From the NCBI GenBank assembly GCA_021234155.1, contig JAJEKV010000502.1:104059-168058 (forward strand): 64,000 nucleotides of DNA, in the 5' to 3' direction. Position 1 is the stretch's first letter. Each line of letters begins with the position of its first letter. The notes under the pieces were generated by a model. That model saw nothing but the letters and a program-made list of their open reading frames with translations, was not told the DNA's origin and did not search any database. Of this stretch, positions 35,960-47,495 are shown piece by piece. This DNA comes from Isoetes taiwanensis (lineage: Eukaryota > Streptophyta > Lycopodiopsida > Isoetales > Isoetaceae). The position numbers and the translations under genes were made by a program.

Positions 35960-36443
35960 CATCGGGAGGTGATATAGACAAGAGAAAATCAACCTCGTGA
36001 TATGTTGTAATGCTTGGAAGAAATGTAATGACTTGGAGAAGTAAGAAACAAAACTCTCTAGCCATGCCTTCTCGAGTATATATGCAAAGAACATCACTTG
36101 CATCAAGAAATAATGTGGTTACAAAGATTATTAGATGAAATTGGGATTGCTCAAAAATAGAGGCTGCCACATTATACATTTATAGTATGAGTCAGCATGG
36201 CTATAGCAAAAATCTAGTATTTCATGAAAGGACAAAACATATAAAGATGAATATGCATTTCATTCAAATATGGTGGAAGATAAAACTCTAGAGTTTTAGG
36301 CATGTTTATATTTCTAAGCAAATTGTCATATATTTACTTAAAGTTCTACTTGTATCAAAATTCAACTTATTTGAAATCAAGGCTGCTAGTTGGTGATAGA
36401 ACACGTGACAATCTAATAAAAAGGAATTTGCCATGAAGGGGAA
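35960..36443 (+). pseudogene. Copia RNase H remnant and polypurine tract, copy A
   Basis: Across frames it reads KRKSTS near 35980, SKKQNSLAMPS at about 36038-36070, EIMWLQRLLDEIGIAQ at about 36108-36155, KNLVFHERTKHIKMNMHFIQ at about 36208-36270, and SKQIVDIFTK near 36315. This is the exact order of the Ty1/Copia RNase H region. A purine-rich GAAGGGGAA (36435-36443) precedes TGTTAGAATA, the probable LTR start. This is a different Copia family from the element at 46831. Confidence 0.8.
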
Positions 36444-36856
36444 TGTTAGAATAAAATATAGTCATGACAAATTCCTAGAATGGTGAGATATCGAGCATGT
36501 TAGTGATGAATGAAGGTTTAACCATTGTCCAATGGTAAGAATAGAATAGAATAGAATAAAAGGAAGAGATAAAACATTTTATGATATTGCTAAACCAAGA
36601 TAGAATCGAAAACCCTTGGCTTTGAAAATAGAAGTTTGAAAAATATCTCAAGAGATCTCTCAGAGGGAGTCAAAAATAAGAAAATGAATTAGATGATCGA
36701 GTGGGGTGTGCTTTGAGAACATGGTCATCAAGTTTGAAACATGCTTGGCCATCGGAATCTAATTTGTTTCATTGTGCCATTATGGTGCAATCGAGTGAGT
36801 GTAATCGATAAACTTTGCTAGACCATTGAATATTAAATAATATTGAATATTATTTC
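36444..36856 (+). repeat. Probable Copia LTR, left part
   Basis: Starts with TG directly after the polypurine tract, contains (AATAG)n-type runs near 36538-36560, and is shared with copy B from 63577 to the window end. No matching upstream LTR is visible within the window, so the LTR identity rests on position after the polypurine tract. Confidence 0.5.
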
Positions 36857-36879
36857 CTAGTGGTATGGACGCTAAAATA

Positions 36880-37051
<172 letters not shown>

Positions 37052-37654
37052 TTTGAAGGGGTTGCAATTGCCTAGAAATAGACCTTAGGCCATTCAATTT
37101 TGTGGTTATGTAGCTCATCCTGCTTTTCATAATACCCGCCGTGTTATGTTTAGTTATACCAGTTAGATACGATGGGTTTGATGTTGGTGTTTAGGTTTGG
37201 AGGTAGCCATGTTATGCATTGCAAAGTCCGTCCCTGGGTTCACCTAGATTATGGGGTATGGAACATGTGAGTGCACCAAATGGGTTTTTTTTTTTATTGC
37301 CTCTCCTCAAACCGTAGATATGTAAGAAAAATAAGGTTTTTATAGTTTGAATGCCGACGGATACTGAGGGAGTTTCATGGGCGCCAAAGACATTCGATTC
37401 AGATTCATACTCTAAGGGTCCATCATTTTGGTGAGCTACCGTTGGGGGATTCTCGTGGATAATGTGATATGACTATGATAATGTATATTATGTATATATA
37501 AAACAAGTCGCTTGTTATTTAAGGTCTCAGGTAAAATGAATTGTATATTGGATCTAATAAATTTTTCTTACATTTATTTTTGTTGGGAAAAAAATGTACA
37601 CCATATGTCTTAGAATTTTTTCCAATTGAGATATATGTGTTTTTATTAATAGAG
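37052..37654. other. Intergenic; no recognisable gene
   Basis: No supported ORF. ATTGGATCTAATAAATTT near 37550 is repeated at about 38227, framing the paralogous segment that follows. Confidence 0.35.
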
Positions 37655-38065
37655 GTCGATGACAATACCATTTTTTATCTTGAATTGTCAAAGGCCTCGA
37701 AGTTTTAAGTGTGTCTTATAATGTTCTACATCTCAATTGGTAATATAAGAACTACATACATTGTTTTAAATGATCCGACCCATGTTTGTAAAAGGCTTAT
37801 CATTCATTGCTTGCATACCACCAAAGTGTGTAGATGGAAAGGGTCTTGCATTAGCAGGATATCCAGATAGAATTGGATAAACAAAATATCTCTGGCAACG
37901 ATCTTCCAAACATGCCATTGTCGTATGGTAGATGGCAATTGAAACCTTTCCTTGGGGATAGTATATGGTAGTATATTATATTCGATTTAAAGGGTGACTT
38001 TTTGGGAATCCACCAATCTCCTCTTAATATTCCTTTATTTGCTAGTCTACTATGAATTGCATTAA
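37655..38065. repeat. Paralogous segment with the LINE-free (empty) site
   Basis: Aligns with 43004-44462: shares GATGACAATACCAT, AGGCCTCGA, AATGTTCTACAT, CTTATCATTCATT, CCAAACATGCCATTGTCGTA and TTTGCTAGTCTACTATGAAT. At CATTCATTGCTTGCATACCACC (about 37803-37824) it keeps the unoccupied version of the LINE target found at 43146-43708, and at 38045-38060 the unoccupied version of the second insertion site at 44463. Confidence 0.75.
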
Positions 38066-41005
38066 AATTTATGAAATCACTGGGTAATTATTCTCTAGGA
38101 TAGATGTAAAATAGATGTCACTGACGTTGTCATTAAATAAACATCATGCAATTTAGGGACTGCATTATCATATCTTTTTTTCCTGCTAAACTAGTCTAAT
38201 ATTTTTGGAGATTAAAATGAATTGCTATTGGATCTAATAAATTTTTGTTACATTTATTTTCATTGAATTCTCCAAAGATGCGTAGAGCAACATTAAAGAA
38301 GTAACTATTAATACTCGGCATACATTCTAAATATTATCTATTACTTTTTGAAAGATGATTCTATATTGTTGCTAGATCCGGGATACATCAACATGCATAG
38401 TTTAAAAGAGGGTTATCTTTTGCTCCATATCTCAGACGATATATGAAGAAGTCCTTATAGATACATTTGTTGGATATTGAGCCATACATTAGAGACATAT
38501 ATTGCTTAAATCATTTATGTACAACGCCTAGACATTGCATATCCATCGATTGCAATTTGTATGAATTGACACATGCAAGTTCCTATCAATGGAGATACAT
38601 GAGAATATAATCTCCTATCTTGAATTCCAATAGCAGCTTCAAGAAGGGGTGTTTTAAGTATTTGAGGAATAGCATAAAGTATTAAGATGAGGGAATTTGA
38701 TGAGGGGGGAAGACAAAATTTACACCATTAATTTTGGTGGTCTCAGACATTTGTGGTTCCAAGAAGTCCCTTATTTGTGGTCCCCTTATTATTTAAGGAC
38801 CAGATGACTAAATCCATTGCACACACTAGATACGTAATTGCACACCTACGTAAGAAATATTGTGTTGAAGCTTTGGTGCGCACATTGAAAGGGAACATGT
38901 TGAGGTGGGCGCATTGCACATCTCCACAATCCCAAGGGGACCAAGAGTCGCGAAGCGCCGAAGCTAGCGCCGATGATGCCCTTTTTGATATGGATGTTGC
39001 TTTGCATTTTTCACCGATGTCATGCATGTGAAGGCCGGGTGGAGTTGTCTCCGCTACTATAGTGGAGCGCAAGAGACTCGATCGCCCTCGCCATCTTTTG
39101 GTTCGGGCCAAGACACTCTTAGCCGCTATATATTCTTCTCAAAGATGGAAACCATCTCGAGGGGACTAGTTTCTCAAGACAGAGGACCTCTCCTCTTCAA
39201 TTGTGTAACCGTAGCGAGGAGCTCAAGAAGGTGAGGGCAGCCCCTACCGCAAAAGAAATGGGCAAAGGGTAATGGAGGCGTAGTAAATTATTCTAGATCA
39301 ATGGCCTTCCAATCCTTGGACCGGGCTATGTCTAGATAATTTTAGAAGCATAAATTTACCACTAGCGTTAGCATTATCTTATCTTATTATTGGTAGCCTT
39401 TTAATATTTGGTTATCAGGTTTGATGATGGGGCTAGTTCTCCGTGTTTTAGATGGGTCAAGGTTCTCAGATGTGTTCAGCCCCATAACCCAAGGTTCCCG
39501 TGGGATTTAAAAATTCATCTCATCTCATAATAAACGCTCAATAACCCCAGAGGCATCTATGGCCCCTAGAGTTTACCAAATAAAGATACCAACCGCTGAA
39601 AAAATCCTTTTAAATCTCCTTTGCGCATGCTTGAATCCACTCAATATTCCACTAGATTTCTCAGAATTTGACCATCCAAAAGTGCATGCCGATCCCTTCA
39701 TATGTGCCTTCTATAAATTCTAAGAGTAATATGCAACACATTCTTAAAATTTAGACCGCAATAGTGGACATAGAAGTTTACTTAACGCTATCTAGATTTT
39801 GTAGGTTAAGCTAACTAAACTATGTTTAAATTAATGTGATAGAGAATATATTTTGTTTCCAACTCGAACAAAGCTAAGAAAGTTTATATAGAATCTTAAA
39901 CTTTAATCAGAAGTTATTAATGTTTTTATAGCATAGCACTCAGATATCTTCAAGAATATTAGCTCTAATAAACTATACAACTAGACAAAGCAACTTTTAT
40001 AAATTGTTGCACCTAAGATCACGATCATTAATTGTAAGTGCAAGGCAAGATAACCGCAAAATACGTATCATAAGTTATTGCACTCAAATAATCCAATCGC
40101 AAATTGCAATGGATTCTCGTTATCAGATTTTGAATGAAGCTCACAACTAGTTTTATGTGATGCATTTTCGCTGGCTCGTGGAATTTTGCACTTATAAATA
40201 TTAGATCACTATATAAGTCGCTATTAATCGACTCTTCATCGCTTGTAACTACATGAAGTAATATAATTTTGTGCTTATCTTTTTGAAAAAGAGTCTAAGT
40301 TTGTCCATACTTGCACAAATTTTGATGCAGTTTATCTTGAAGGTTAATAAACTATTGAACCATTCCCCGGCTTAAGTTTATACCACGTAAAATAACACGT
40401 GTGCATAATATAAGGCCTAACTTTACTAGTCCAGATAAAACAAAAAAATAGGCATTATAGAGTCTATCTGAGATCAAACTATAACACTGAGCTCATTATA
40501 GTCTAAAAAGAAAGAAGAATTATGAACCTCTATGGCAGACCTATGCCAAAAACGTAGAGAATTGCAGACTCGCAATGAGGATCATATCCTCAAGACATTC
40601 AAAAATTTTATCCTTAAAAAAAACATCTAACTACTAAATTGGCAGATGCAAAGTCAAGCACTTCTTTCAGGCAAATATGGCTGGAGGAGAAAAGATGCTA
40701 TACATCTGGTTTCATTATCATGCTCTGAATCTTAGTATCAGAAATCTCAGCAAGACAAAAGTTTGGAACTTTTTCCTTTTGCAAGAAGATACGGGACAGC
40801 TGAGAAATGTCTTCAATACAAAGAAGATCATATCTGCATTCACCATAAGGTCATTGCTCAAATTTCCAAACTAAATTTTAACCAATTGTTTTTGGAAAGA
40901 CCCATTAAGAGCTTTTCTTGTTTCCCTTTATTTTACATAACCATTCAATAAGTCAAATCCATTGTCTTCTTTGAATGACTTCATGGTAAATGGCATTCTT
41001 CTAAG
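38066..41005. other. Intergenic; dispersed repeats, no recognisable gene
   Basis: 38650-38690 is related to 42645-42690 (GTATTTGA(G/C)(G/C)AATA and TAAAGTATTA). 38743-39234 holds overlapping ORFs on both strands (up to 122 codons) with no recognised domain. 39365-39512 is the reverse-complement copy of the GATAA-associated repeat at 8939-9120. 39540-41000 is AT-rich without coding signal. Confidence 0.4.
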
Positions 41006-41007
41006 TC

Positions 41008-41340
41008 CCCTTTTTTTTGAAGAACTGTGGTCATCAATACATTAAAAGAATGGTAATGTTACAAAGCAAGTGAGGAGGAAGGAGAACTGCCCTAAAGAGA
41101 CAAAGTGATACCGACACTCCACACAACAAACTCACGTAAAAATCGATGAACTCATCACTGCACAAACCCGACTCATCACCATCTACAACACCCAAGAAGT
41201 CCCGCCAAATGGCAAACTTCCACTCTACTACCCCGAACACCGTAAAGCTTTGAAATAGCTTGTACCTAAGTCGAGGAATCGAGAGGTCAGCAGTCAATCA
41301 ATCCCCCGAAGATCCACAACCGCCGCCCAAATCAATCACA
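41008..41340 (-). mobile_element. Short LINE-like 3' end on the minus strand
   Basis: A T-run (41010-41018) followed by GAAGAACTGTGGTCATCAAT is the complement of a LINE tail; CTTCAAAAA immediately before poly(A) is also seen at 8771-8795 and, reversed, at 44463-44485. The minus-strand frame 41034-41297 is cysteine- and phenylalanine-rich without a recognised domain. The 5' limit is not visible. Confidence 0.4.
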
Positions 41341-43003
41341 CACCAACCAAGCCACGCGACAGATGCAATTTGCCGCCGCAAAAAAATCCTTCTAAGTCTT
41401 TTTGATATTTGTTAAGTTTCCATTTCGATTCCCCTAGTACTAATGTTGGTGGAATCAGAACTAAAAGTAAAGACTTAGAATAAATCGAACAAAATACGTG
41501 ACCACGCTTCATGTACAAACATGACCTTTTTCACAACTCATCTTCATATCCAATCTTCTCTTAAACAGCTTCAAATACAATCCTAGTTGCATTTAATAAT
41601 CATTGAGACAATGGGTGTGTGTTGCATAACGCCTATATATATGAGGATGGTAAAAAGTTCCTTAGATTTTGCAAGAGTTCTTACATTCCATGAGATTTCA
41701 TGGATTTTTTCTACTATCCGATGGGGATTTTAGCAAGGAGGAGGATGGCTTTGTTACTAAACGATTGCCAATATTTAGATTGTGTAAACAAATGCATCGC
41801 CTATGAGTTCTTGCATTATCACAACAATTTGAGTTTTATCTATGATTTTTGAACATTCTTGGCGCTTTGTTAAGTTTGTTGCAGCCGTGATGTTTTCTAA
41901 GATCGCCTTAGATTCTCGTAGAAGATTCCACAAAAGTGGTCGAGATGCTCCAATAGTCTATTAACATCCCTTAGACTATTCAAGGTTCATTCAATATTAC
42001 ATAAATATTCCCTAAGATTCTATAGGGGCACTATTAGATTCTCTAATATTCCCTTAAGATTCCCTCAACCCAAAAAAGAAAGGCTTCTTAGAAGGTCTCT
42101 AAGAAATGGCATGTCACCTTACTCACTTTATTACAATAATATGTTTTATCTCAATTGTCGATTATAAGATTGGCTCGCGCCAATTTCATAGTAGATAAGG
42201 CCTTTTCTACTTACTCTTTACACAACGTAGTCAATTCAAGTTGAAAGCTCCATTCTTAGACCTTTTCACAATTTGCTCTTATGGCATCTGGGTCAATGAA
42301 GTGTCCTCCTCGACCTTAATAATTAGATTTGTTGCTAAATCTATGATCTAAAATGTAGGTTTAATAGATGAAAAATTCAAACACATGTCAATTAGATAGA
42401 TGTGGGACATCTGAGAGGCATCCAACATCAATCTAAAGGAAGAGAAAACACACTAAACAAAGTAACTAAGATATCATTCTGCAATCGAATAGTATGCTAC
42501 ATGGCTCATTAGAAATCCAATGCCAAATTTAGCGACCCAAATACCAAATTCAAAGGCGAAAAAATATTTATTATCATTTAGAACCTTAGTTTGCAAATAA
42601 GATTGAGCTTAGCCCGAGACCAAGATAATCACACATTTCTTATTAAGGGGTCTCTTATGTATTTGAGCAATAACGTAAAGTATTAGACATGCAAAACGCC
42701 GACTTCTAAACACATGCAAAACGCATGTCATCAGCCTGCATGGTAGACAAACCATTGAGAGAACATATCTATTTCAATTAACAAGTTTCAACAATCTCCC
42801 TTCTTTTTAAAAATGGTGATTCAAACTATGGGAGTGCATTTAGAAGCAACGAGCATTGCCCTCATGACACGTTAGGAATCTTTTAAAAGTATGGAGGGAG
42901 GTCAAAAGTTTTTCCTAACATTTGATTTAGATCCTTGATATGTGTTGTATTTCACAACTTTGAGCTAGGTTGTCTACCTATTCTTCAATACCATACCTTT
43001 CGA
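41341..43003. other. Intergenic; no recognisable gene
   Basis: AT-rich with no supported coding region. 42640-42690 is related to 38650-38690. Confidence 0.35.
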
Positions 43004-44462
43004 TGACAATACCATCCTTTATCTTCAATTGCGAAAGGCCTCGACTTTTAAGTGTATCTTACAATGTTCTACATGTCAATTAGTATATAAGAATTACATA
43101 CATTCTTTTAAATGATCCCACCAATGTTTGCAGAAGGCTTATCATTCATTACTAGCATGCTCCCACTTTGCCCTATGTGTGGAGAGGAAGAAGAATCCAT
43201 AGAACATTGTCTGGTGGAATGTGGGATGCTGCATGAAGTATGGGCCTGGAGTCTGGATAGGTTCGAATACCCTTTAGGAACCAAAGAATTGCTGCTAGGA
43301 ATTCTCCCCCCAGAATGGTGTCCCAAGAAGAAGATTTCTTTTCACATAGCAAGGGCCTGGACGATCTGGTCAATATGGAAAAGGAGGAATGCCCGAGTCT
43401 TCGCTGAGGATCAGGAGGTATTCATATCATCAACACAGCTATTTCACCTGGTACTTGAAAGACTTAAAAAATTTAGGCTAGTTTTTAAAGGTGAAGAAGA
43501 GGTAAAGGAAGAAATATGGGGCACCTATTTTGATCCGTCTAGGTCCGGAAAGAGAATAGTACAAGTCGGTTTAATGTGAGCTACCCCCATCCCATATTCG
43601 TGGATGGGTGCACCTCTCGCCATGTGGCTTTGTATCATTCTCTAAGTAAATAAAATCTTTTTTATCCCCAAAAAAAAAAAAAAAAAAAAAAAATCATTAC
43701 TAGCATGCCACCAAAATCCTCTTGAACTTTTGTGTGCGGCCAACAAATTTTGTCGAATAAATCACCTCTTTATTGTGCACATTGGGCATTATCTCAAATC
43801 ATTGCAACATAGCCAAAGGCCGATGATACTATTTATAACCAGTTTGATAGACTTGTTAGTATGGCAAATTCAAATATTTTAGAGAATGAACCGATAGACA
43901 AATAAGAATTGATGAACGTATCATCTCTCGCAACAATCTTTCCAAACATGCCATTGTCGTAGATGATAAAACGACGATTGAAACAACATATCTATTTGTC
44001 CCATGCACTCGTGACACCCATCGGTCCGCTAATCTTCACATGAAATTTAGCCAAATCATAGATCCACACATGGAAATGAGGCTTTCCACACTAAACTTAC
44101 ATAATTACAATCAAGTAACGCCCACCAAAAACATCAACCAAAGTTTAAAACCTAAAGGACAATCAAGTAAATTGCACTTGGTCTAGAAATCACGAAGCTC
44201 ATGCCCCGCAAACATGTGATAGAAAACATCCATAAAAGGAAAACTAAGATCCCGGTGGTCACCAAATCACTCCATAGAAAAAAGGCAACTTGGGATATGG
44301 ATTCAAACGCCTATTCTCTAAAATGAAGGCAAGCATAAAAAAAAAGACCATTTTAATTTATAACCTATGGCACACCTTAGTGAAAATGAAAGCTATGTAA
44401 CTTCAAAGCCCCTCAAATCTCCTCCTAATATTCCTTTGTTTGCTAGTCTACTATGAATTGCA
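43004..44462. repeat. Paralogous segment carrying two retroinsertions
   Basis: Diverged relative of 37655-38065, in the same orientation, enlarged by the LINE at 43161-43693 and by unrelated sequence between 43760 and 44400. It ends at CTACTATGAATTGCAT, where the second (minus-strand) insertion begins. No gene. Confidence 0.65.
43161..43693 (+). mobile_element. 5'-truncated LINE with 15-bp target duplication
   Basis: 533 bp with a poly(A) tail at 43670-43693. TCATTACTAGCATGC flanks it exactly on both sides (43146-43160 and 43694-43708). It encodes only the zf-RVT tail of a LINE ORF2: PLCPMCGEEEESIEHCLVEC, then a W-rich AWTIWSIWKRRN segment, open to a stop ending at 43579. The frame appears to start at an ATG in flanking DNA (43112), a coincidence of the junction. 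The lack of internal damage suggests this is the youngest LINE in the window. Confidence 0.9.
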
Positions 44463-44745
44463 TTTTTTTTTTTTTTTTTTTTGAAGGCATATATATTTTT
44501 ATTTTATTAATAGTATATGTAAATAATTACATTTATTTTATTCCAAAAGAGCCAGATACCTCAAACGTGTCAACACATGCTCATAAAACCTGTGTGTGGA
44601 GGTAGTAAACAACACCATTCTAGGGATCATCTAAAGAAAATATCCCATAACATATAAAGACGATGCCACCAAACACCACCCGAGATTACAGATAGACCGT
44701 AAAGAAGGTGAAGAAGCAATTTTCCGCTAAGCATCCTTGGCCTCA
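44463..44745 (-). mobile_element. LINE/SINE-like insertion on the minus strand
   Basis: A T-run (44464-44482) starts precisely where the paralogous segment reads TGAATTGCATT without it, followed by GAAGGCATATATATTTTTAT, the reverse of an A-rich retroelement tail. The distal end is unclear (somewhere near 44745), and no target duplication could be confirmed. Confidence 0.55.
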
Positions 44746-45332
44746 AGCCGCATTATGTGCAAGTTGGGTACTACTAGGAGACAACTTACTCTTTTCCAGC
44801 TTTTTGTACTAAGAGATAATTTGACTCACCATCTTCCAAGATGCAAATGCATTCCTGGAGGCCTCCCCAAAGGGTGGTCTACTACTTCTATCTCTACTTT
44901 GATCACCGCTTGGGCATCACCATCATGATGGGTAAAAGCATGAAAGGGTGTCTATAAATGTAGCCCTTTTTTGTACATATACATATGTACCTAATGCACA
45001 TTTTGAATAACCGCCATCATGACCAGCTAGTAAATCGCCATGATTAATGGCTATCCACTACTCTCAAACCCCAATTATCGGATTTTGAAATTCTTTTCCC
45101 AAATTCTTTCTTTGGTTTGCCTCGCTCACTATCCCGCCGCTTTCTCTCGCTTGAATTCTCGATCACGAATTTTTCATCTAGCTATGGCCCCAAAACGCCC
45201 CTGCATGAGTGTTTGCTCATCACCACAGCCCAAGCAAGATGCTGCAGTTTCCTAAGCGGGAATTTTACCTCCAAGGAGTTTACGCTTGGGTTCCGAGGTG
45301 ATCCAAGCCAAAGACCTCCGCGGATGTGTTTT
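44746..45332. other. Unassigned; short ORFs
   Basis: 45117-45431 and 45040-45255 are overlapping short frames; the second ends in MAPKRPCMSVCSSPQPKQD, which looks like a plausible protein start (ATG at 45184) but stops after 24 codons. No homology recognised. The first frame runs into the third copy of the long duplication and is chimeric. Confidence 0.3.
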
Positions 45333-46246
45333 CAATCATGTGATGTGTTTTCACATCAATTGCAAAACCTTAAAGCAACTTTTACTTTGGCAATAAAGAC
45401 CATTTTCTTTGCTTGCAGCTTGAATGCTTGATTATTTTGCAGAAAACAATATCATTTTAGGCATGTGAATCCCATGAACTCTCGCCATCAATGTAGAATA
45501 AGACTTGCCATTCGCTTGCATGAAGTGTGAAGTCTTCTCGTCCTCTTTTGCCATTTTGCTATATTTTCTCTCTAAAGTTCATTTAGAAAAACTATTATTG
45601 TTACATCTCCTCGATATGCAAATGATATTGTGTAGCCGTGAGGGGTGGTTCAAATGTAAAGAATTAGAAAGTTGTGTGGAATGATGATAAGACATGAACT
45701 AATAAGATGATAGAAAGGTTGAGATGCCTTTTACCTTCCTAAAAGGCTCCTTGAACTCCTCCTGAAAGTTCTCTAAAGGTTTTCCTTCCTAAATTCCTTA
45801 CAAGCGATGTTCATGGACTTCCCTCGATATTCTTTTATTCGATCCCAATTGAGTGGTGAAATTTGGCCTCAAGGACTAGTACCGAATCTCTTTTTAATAT
45901 TTTATATTGTCTTAATAATAAGTAGAACTTTTTATTGTGTGATGAACTTTGTTTCAGAATAAATGGCATCGCAGCCTCTTTGGCACTTGTGGGATTCTAG
46001 TTTTCAAAATTGAGATTTAAATTAAAAACTAAAAACTACATAAATAATCTAGAAGTTTTTAAGTGCAAATAAAGACCGGGTTATAGAAATGAATTTTGTT
46101 GTTGACTTTATATAAGAAATCACATGCTCTCGCCAAAAATTAAAATTACTTTTATTCCCGCCGTGGATGAGGATGCTACCATATCCATTCCATTATGTAC
46201 AAAAACATATAATAAGAATTATAAACCCGTAATCCAAATTAGTCCA
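45333..46246 (+). repeat. Third, partial copy of the long duplication
   Basis: Direct copy of about 34670-35588 and of about 61800-62712, starting TCAATCATGTGATGTG and ending TCCAAATTAGTCCA. It supplies a three-way comparison at each divergent patch. Function unknown; no domain recognised in the short frames. Confidence 0.8.
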
Positions 46247-46826
46247 CTACAGAATCAGATGGAGGCATGATATTGGGAATTAGAGATGAATCTGACTGAT
46301 TACACTCTCTGCTGTAGCATATCTAGCATATCTGGGTTTCAGTGAATGGCTAAATGTCTTGGCTACTAAACTGAAAAGCAAAACAGAAGAATACATCAGG
46401 GTGGTAAAAGATACCTACAACAAGATGGAGGAATTAACTACTCTGCCCAAAACGTAACACAAAGGCAATTGCTAGAAAATCACCTGTTAAAGAGAAGGCG
46501 GTGGATAACACTAAAAAGCAACCGTGGATAACCGTCGTTACCAATGGCACTTGGTATTGGACATAGAAAAAGAAAAGGAAAATGATTCAAACATTGAAAA
46601 TGACATCGCTCTCTGTAATCAGAATAATCTAGACACGGTCTTTCCCAATACAGATTGCATACAGGCTTTTTTGGAGCTGGTTAACACGCTGACCAACAAT
46701 TTGCAGAAAGTTGTGGCACAACTGACTTACTTAAAGTATCGAATCTTGTTTCTAGTATGGCCATTGTTTTAGAAAAGATCCTAAATCAAATTACAAACTA
46801 AGTACGGCAATGCCAACTTAGTCTTA
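46247..46826 (+). other. Unrecognised coding-like stretch interrupted by the Copia element
   Basis: 46340-46440 reads LGFSEWLNVLATKLKSKTEEYI and 46524-46772 reads as an 80-codon frame with KEKENDSNIENDIALCNQNN and LVNTLTNNLQKVVAQLTYLK, a helical, coiled-coil-like composition. The Copia element splits this region; the sequence resumes at 52042. Could be a decayed host gene or part of another element. Confidence 0.25.
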
Positions 46827-46830
46827 ATTG

Positions 46831-47161
46831 TGTTGGAACATAAATATGATGACTAAGCATAATGTGCTGAAACAGCATTGGTTCAGCACTTAGCACACAG
46901 GTGCTGAAATGTACAGAAGGCAGCACTTTGTCAGCATTGAGCACCGATCCTAAATCAGTGCCGTAATTACTGGACAGTGGTTAAACGGTAGACTACTATT
47001 TTTAGTCTCACCAATTGATTGTACGCTATGTACTATGCAATGCTCAGAAGTAGAGATTGTATTTCCTATTGCTTTTTCTCAATAGAGTCGTTCTTGTTCT
47101 TCTATTCTATCTCTTGAGTTGATCTTGTGGGGTTTGTGCCGGTTTGGCACTAGTTCTATCA
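46831..47161 (+). repeat. Copia 5' LTR
   Basis: Begins TGTTGGAACA and ends CTAGTTCTATCA; matches the 3' LTR at 51682-52036. Shared blocks include GCTATGTACTATGCAATGCT, GTAGAGATTGTATTT and CTCAATAGAGT near the 3' end, where transcription termination signals normally lie. Confidence 0.9.
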
Positions 47162-47175
47162 TGGTACCGTGACGC
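47162..47175 (+). other. Copia primer-binding site, altered
   Basis: TGGTACCGTGACGC sits immediately after the LTR where most plant Copia elements have TGGTATCAGAGC, complementary to initiator tRNA-Met. The difference is confined to the CAG core. Confidence 0.75.
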
Positions 47176-47495
47176 TTTGAGGGAAGAATAGAGCAAGCTA
47201 TTGGAGAAGCATCCAAATTGATTGGCCATCGCTTTCCGTAAGTTCTTTGCCGAGATTTGGTGTGAAAAATCTCGCTTTGCAAAAGATTGGAGAAGATTCT
47301 TGCTTTTTGGCCTGGAGGAAGTGTTTTGGGAGAGAGTTTCGATTTTCCAAAGAAGTTCTGGTATGAGATTCGAAGTTTTCCAAGACCTTTTTGGCTTACA
47401 AAATTCAAGATTCAACTTTTCTAGCTGGTGCTTTGTTTGGTGACTAATTTGTTTTTTTCAACCATCTGTTTGGCTGCTGAAAACAGGAGAAATTC

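Larger units (their letters stand above)
30222..36856 (+). repeat. Long direct duplication, copy A (about 6.6 kb)
   Basis: Matches 57318-64000 in the same orientation from AAGCT(C/G)TTCATTTCC through GACCATTGAATATTAAATAA. A 0.9-kb part (about 34670-35588) also matches 45333-46246. Order inside: minus-strand exon-like segments (30.9-32.1 kb), a short tandem region (33200-33400), a decayed ORF (33855-34320), unassigned sequence, and a Copia RNase H tail with the start of an LTR. The copies differ mainly in short scrambled patches at CAG/CTG sites. Because B reaches the window end, the true unit is longer. Confidence 0.85.

Noticed and set aside
38743-39111. 122-codon minus-strand ORF
   Set aside because: An opposite-strand frame of similar length overlaps; neither matches a known family or has gene context.
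43112-43579. 155-codon ORF as a standalone gene
   Set aside because: Its first 16 codons lie in flanking DNA before the target duplication ends; the rest is the zf-RVT tail of the inserted LINE.
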